Part shown: in pieces, positions 63,764-64,000 of the stretch
How the letters are laid out: the number at the start of each line of letters is the position of its first letter
Position numbering within the stretch: position 1 is the first letter of the stretch
Assembly (NCBI RefSeq): GCF_024347655.1
Contig: NZ_AP025514.1
Coordinates: 1,612,001-1,676,000 of the forward strand
DNA from: Vibrio toranzoniae
GTDB taxonomy: Bacteria; Pseudomonadota; Gammaproteobacteria; Enterobacterales; Vibrionaceae
DNA: 64,000 nucleotides
Reading direction: 5' to 3'
Position numbers and translations under genes: made by a program
Notes under the pieces: generated by a model
The model's database searches: none
What the model was told of the DNA's origin: nothing
Seen by the model: only the letters and a program-made list of their open reading frames with translations

Positions 63764-64000
63764 TTAAGTTCTTAAGTATTTTGTAATTTCTTGTTCAGTA
63801 AAAATTTGTTGCGCAATTTTGGCGGGTAAGTGTTCAGCATCGATTCTTGGAACACCATTAATCTGCACCTCGCGATTTAGCCGCACACTATACATAGTCT
63901 CATCGTGCTGTTCTGAATCGCTCGCAATTTTCAAATAGACTTCGTCAGGAAAATCACGAATGAGCGTGGCTTGTAAAGAGGATTTAGTATCACGAAATGA
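63764..64000 (-). CDS. C-terminal end of the gene upstream of zorA (cut by window edge)
   Basis: The frame is open from the right edge to a TAA at 63764-63766, giving at least 78 residues ending EQEITKYLRT. It ends 9 nt before zorA, so it belongs to the same operon. The visible part contains LIRDFPDEVYLKIASDSEQHDE and has no recognisable domain. Described types I and II begin with zorA as far as I recall, so an upstream linked gene points to a different gene order, possibly type III or a new variant. Too little is visible to name it. Confidence 0.65.
   Translation of the reverse strand, partial: SFRDTKSSLQATLIRDFPDEVYLKIASDSEQHDETMYSVRLNREVQINGVPRIDAEHLPAKIAQQIFTEQEITKYLRT

Overview
The window looks like a Vibrio chromosome segment, probably from the Splendidus clade. 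Evidence is the AT-leaning vibrio codon use, the sbcDC pair, a complete Vibrio-type Tad (Flp pilus) locus, an HBM-type chemoreceptor and an extra adenylosuccinate synthetase-like gene with its own LysR regulator. Species placement is inference. There is no rRNA, tRNA or CRISPR array in the window.

Layout. (1) 1-18.5 kb is mixed chromosomal content: sbcC (cut by the left edge) and sbcD, a secreted S8 protease, a GNAT acetyltransferase, a SAM methyltransferase, a TonB-dependent receptor with a Fur-like box and an upstream LysR gene, a DHH phosphoesterase, a chemoreceptor with a hexanucleotide repeat tract in its upstream region, a divergent LysR/purA-like pair, and a GGDEF protein. (2) 18.7-30.5 kb is a Tad operon read leftwards: flp, tadV, rcpC, rcpA, a lipoprotein, tadZ, tadA, tadB, tadC, tadD, tadE, tadF, a VWA tadG and an OmpA-family gene. 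Most genes are joined by 1-4 nt or slightly longer overlaps. A divergent LysR gene (30.9-31.8 kb) sits at its head. (3) 32.5-64.0 kb is a dense anti-phage island, every gene on the minus strand. In window order it holds an orphan CRISPR-associated ring-nuclease-like (Cas_NE0113) gene, a Druantia type III pair (druE, druH), mcrC/mcrB with an EVE-like insertion inside the McrB AAA+ module, a small membrane protein, a complete type I R-M system (hsdS, hsdM, hsdR), a 118-codon orphan, and a Zorya-type operon (partial gene, zorA, zorB, 798-codon Sel1-repeat gene).

The most informative event is an IS66-family element (57993-60520) with an 8-bp target duplication (TCTTCACC). It landed exactly at the junction of zorB and the 798-codon gene. 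Removing it restores an ancestral junction in which the zorB stop overlaps the TTG start of the next gene. That shows the 798-codon protein is a translationally coupled member of this Zorya operon, although neither zorD nor zorE is visible. The IS replaced only the last three ZorB residues, and the duplicated target bases preserve the downstream gene's ribosome binding site. The ZorA tail carries a near-perfect 174-bp tandem duplication. These features, together with the insertion in McrB and the ring-nuclease gene without a CRISPR locus, are the best candidates for undescribed biology.
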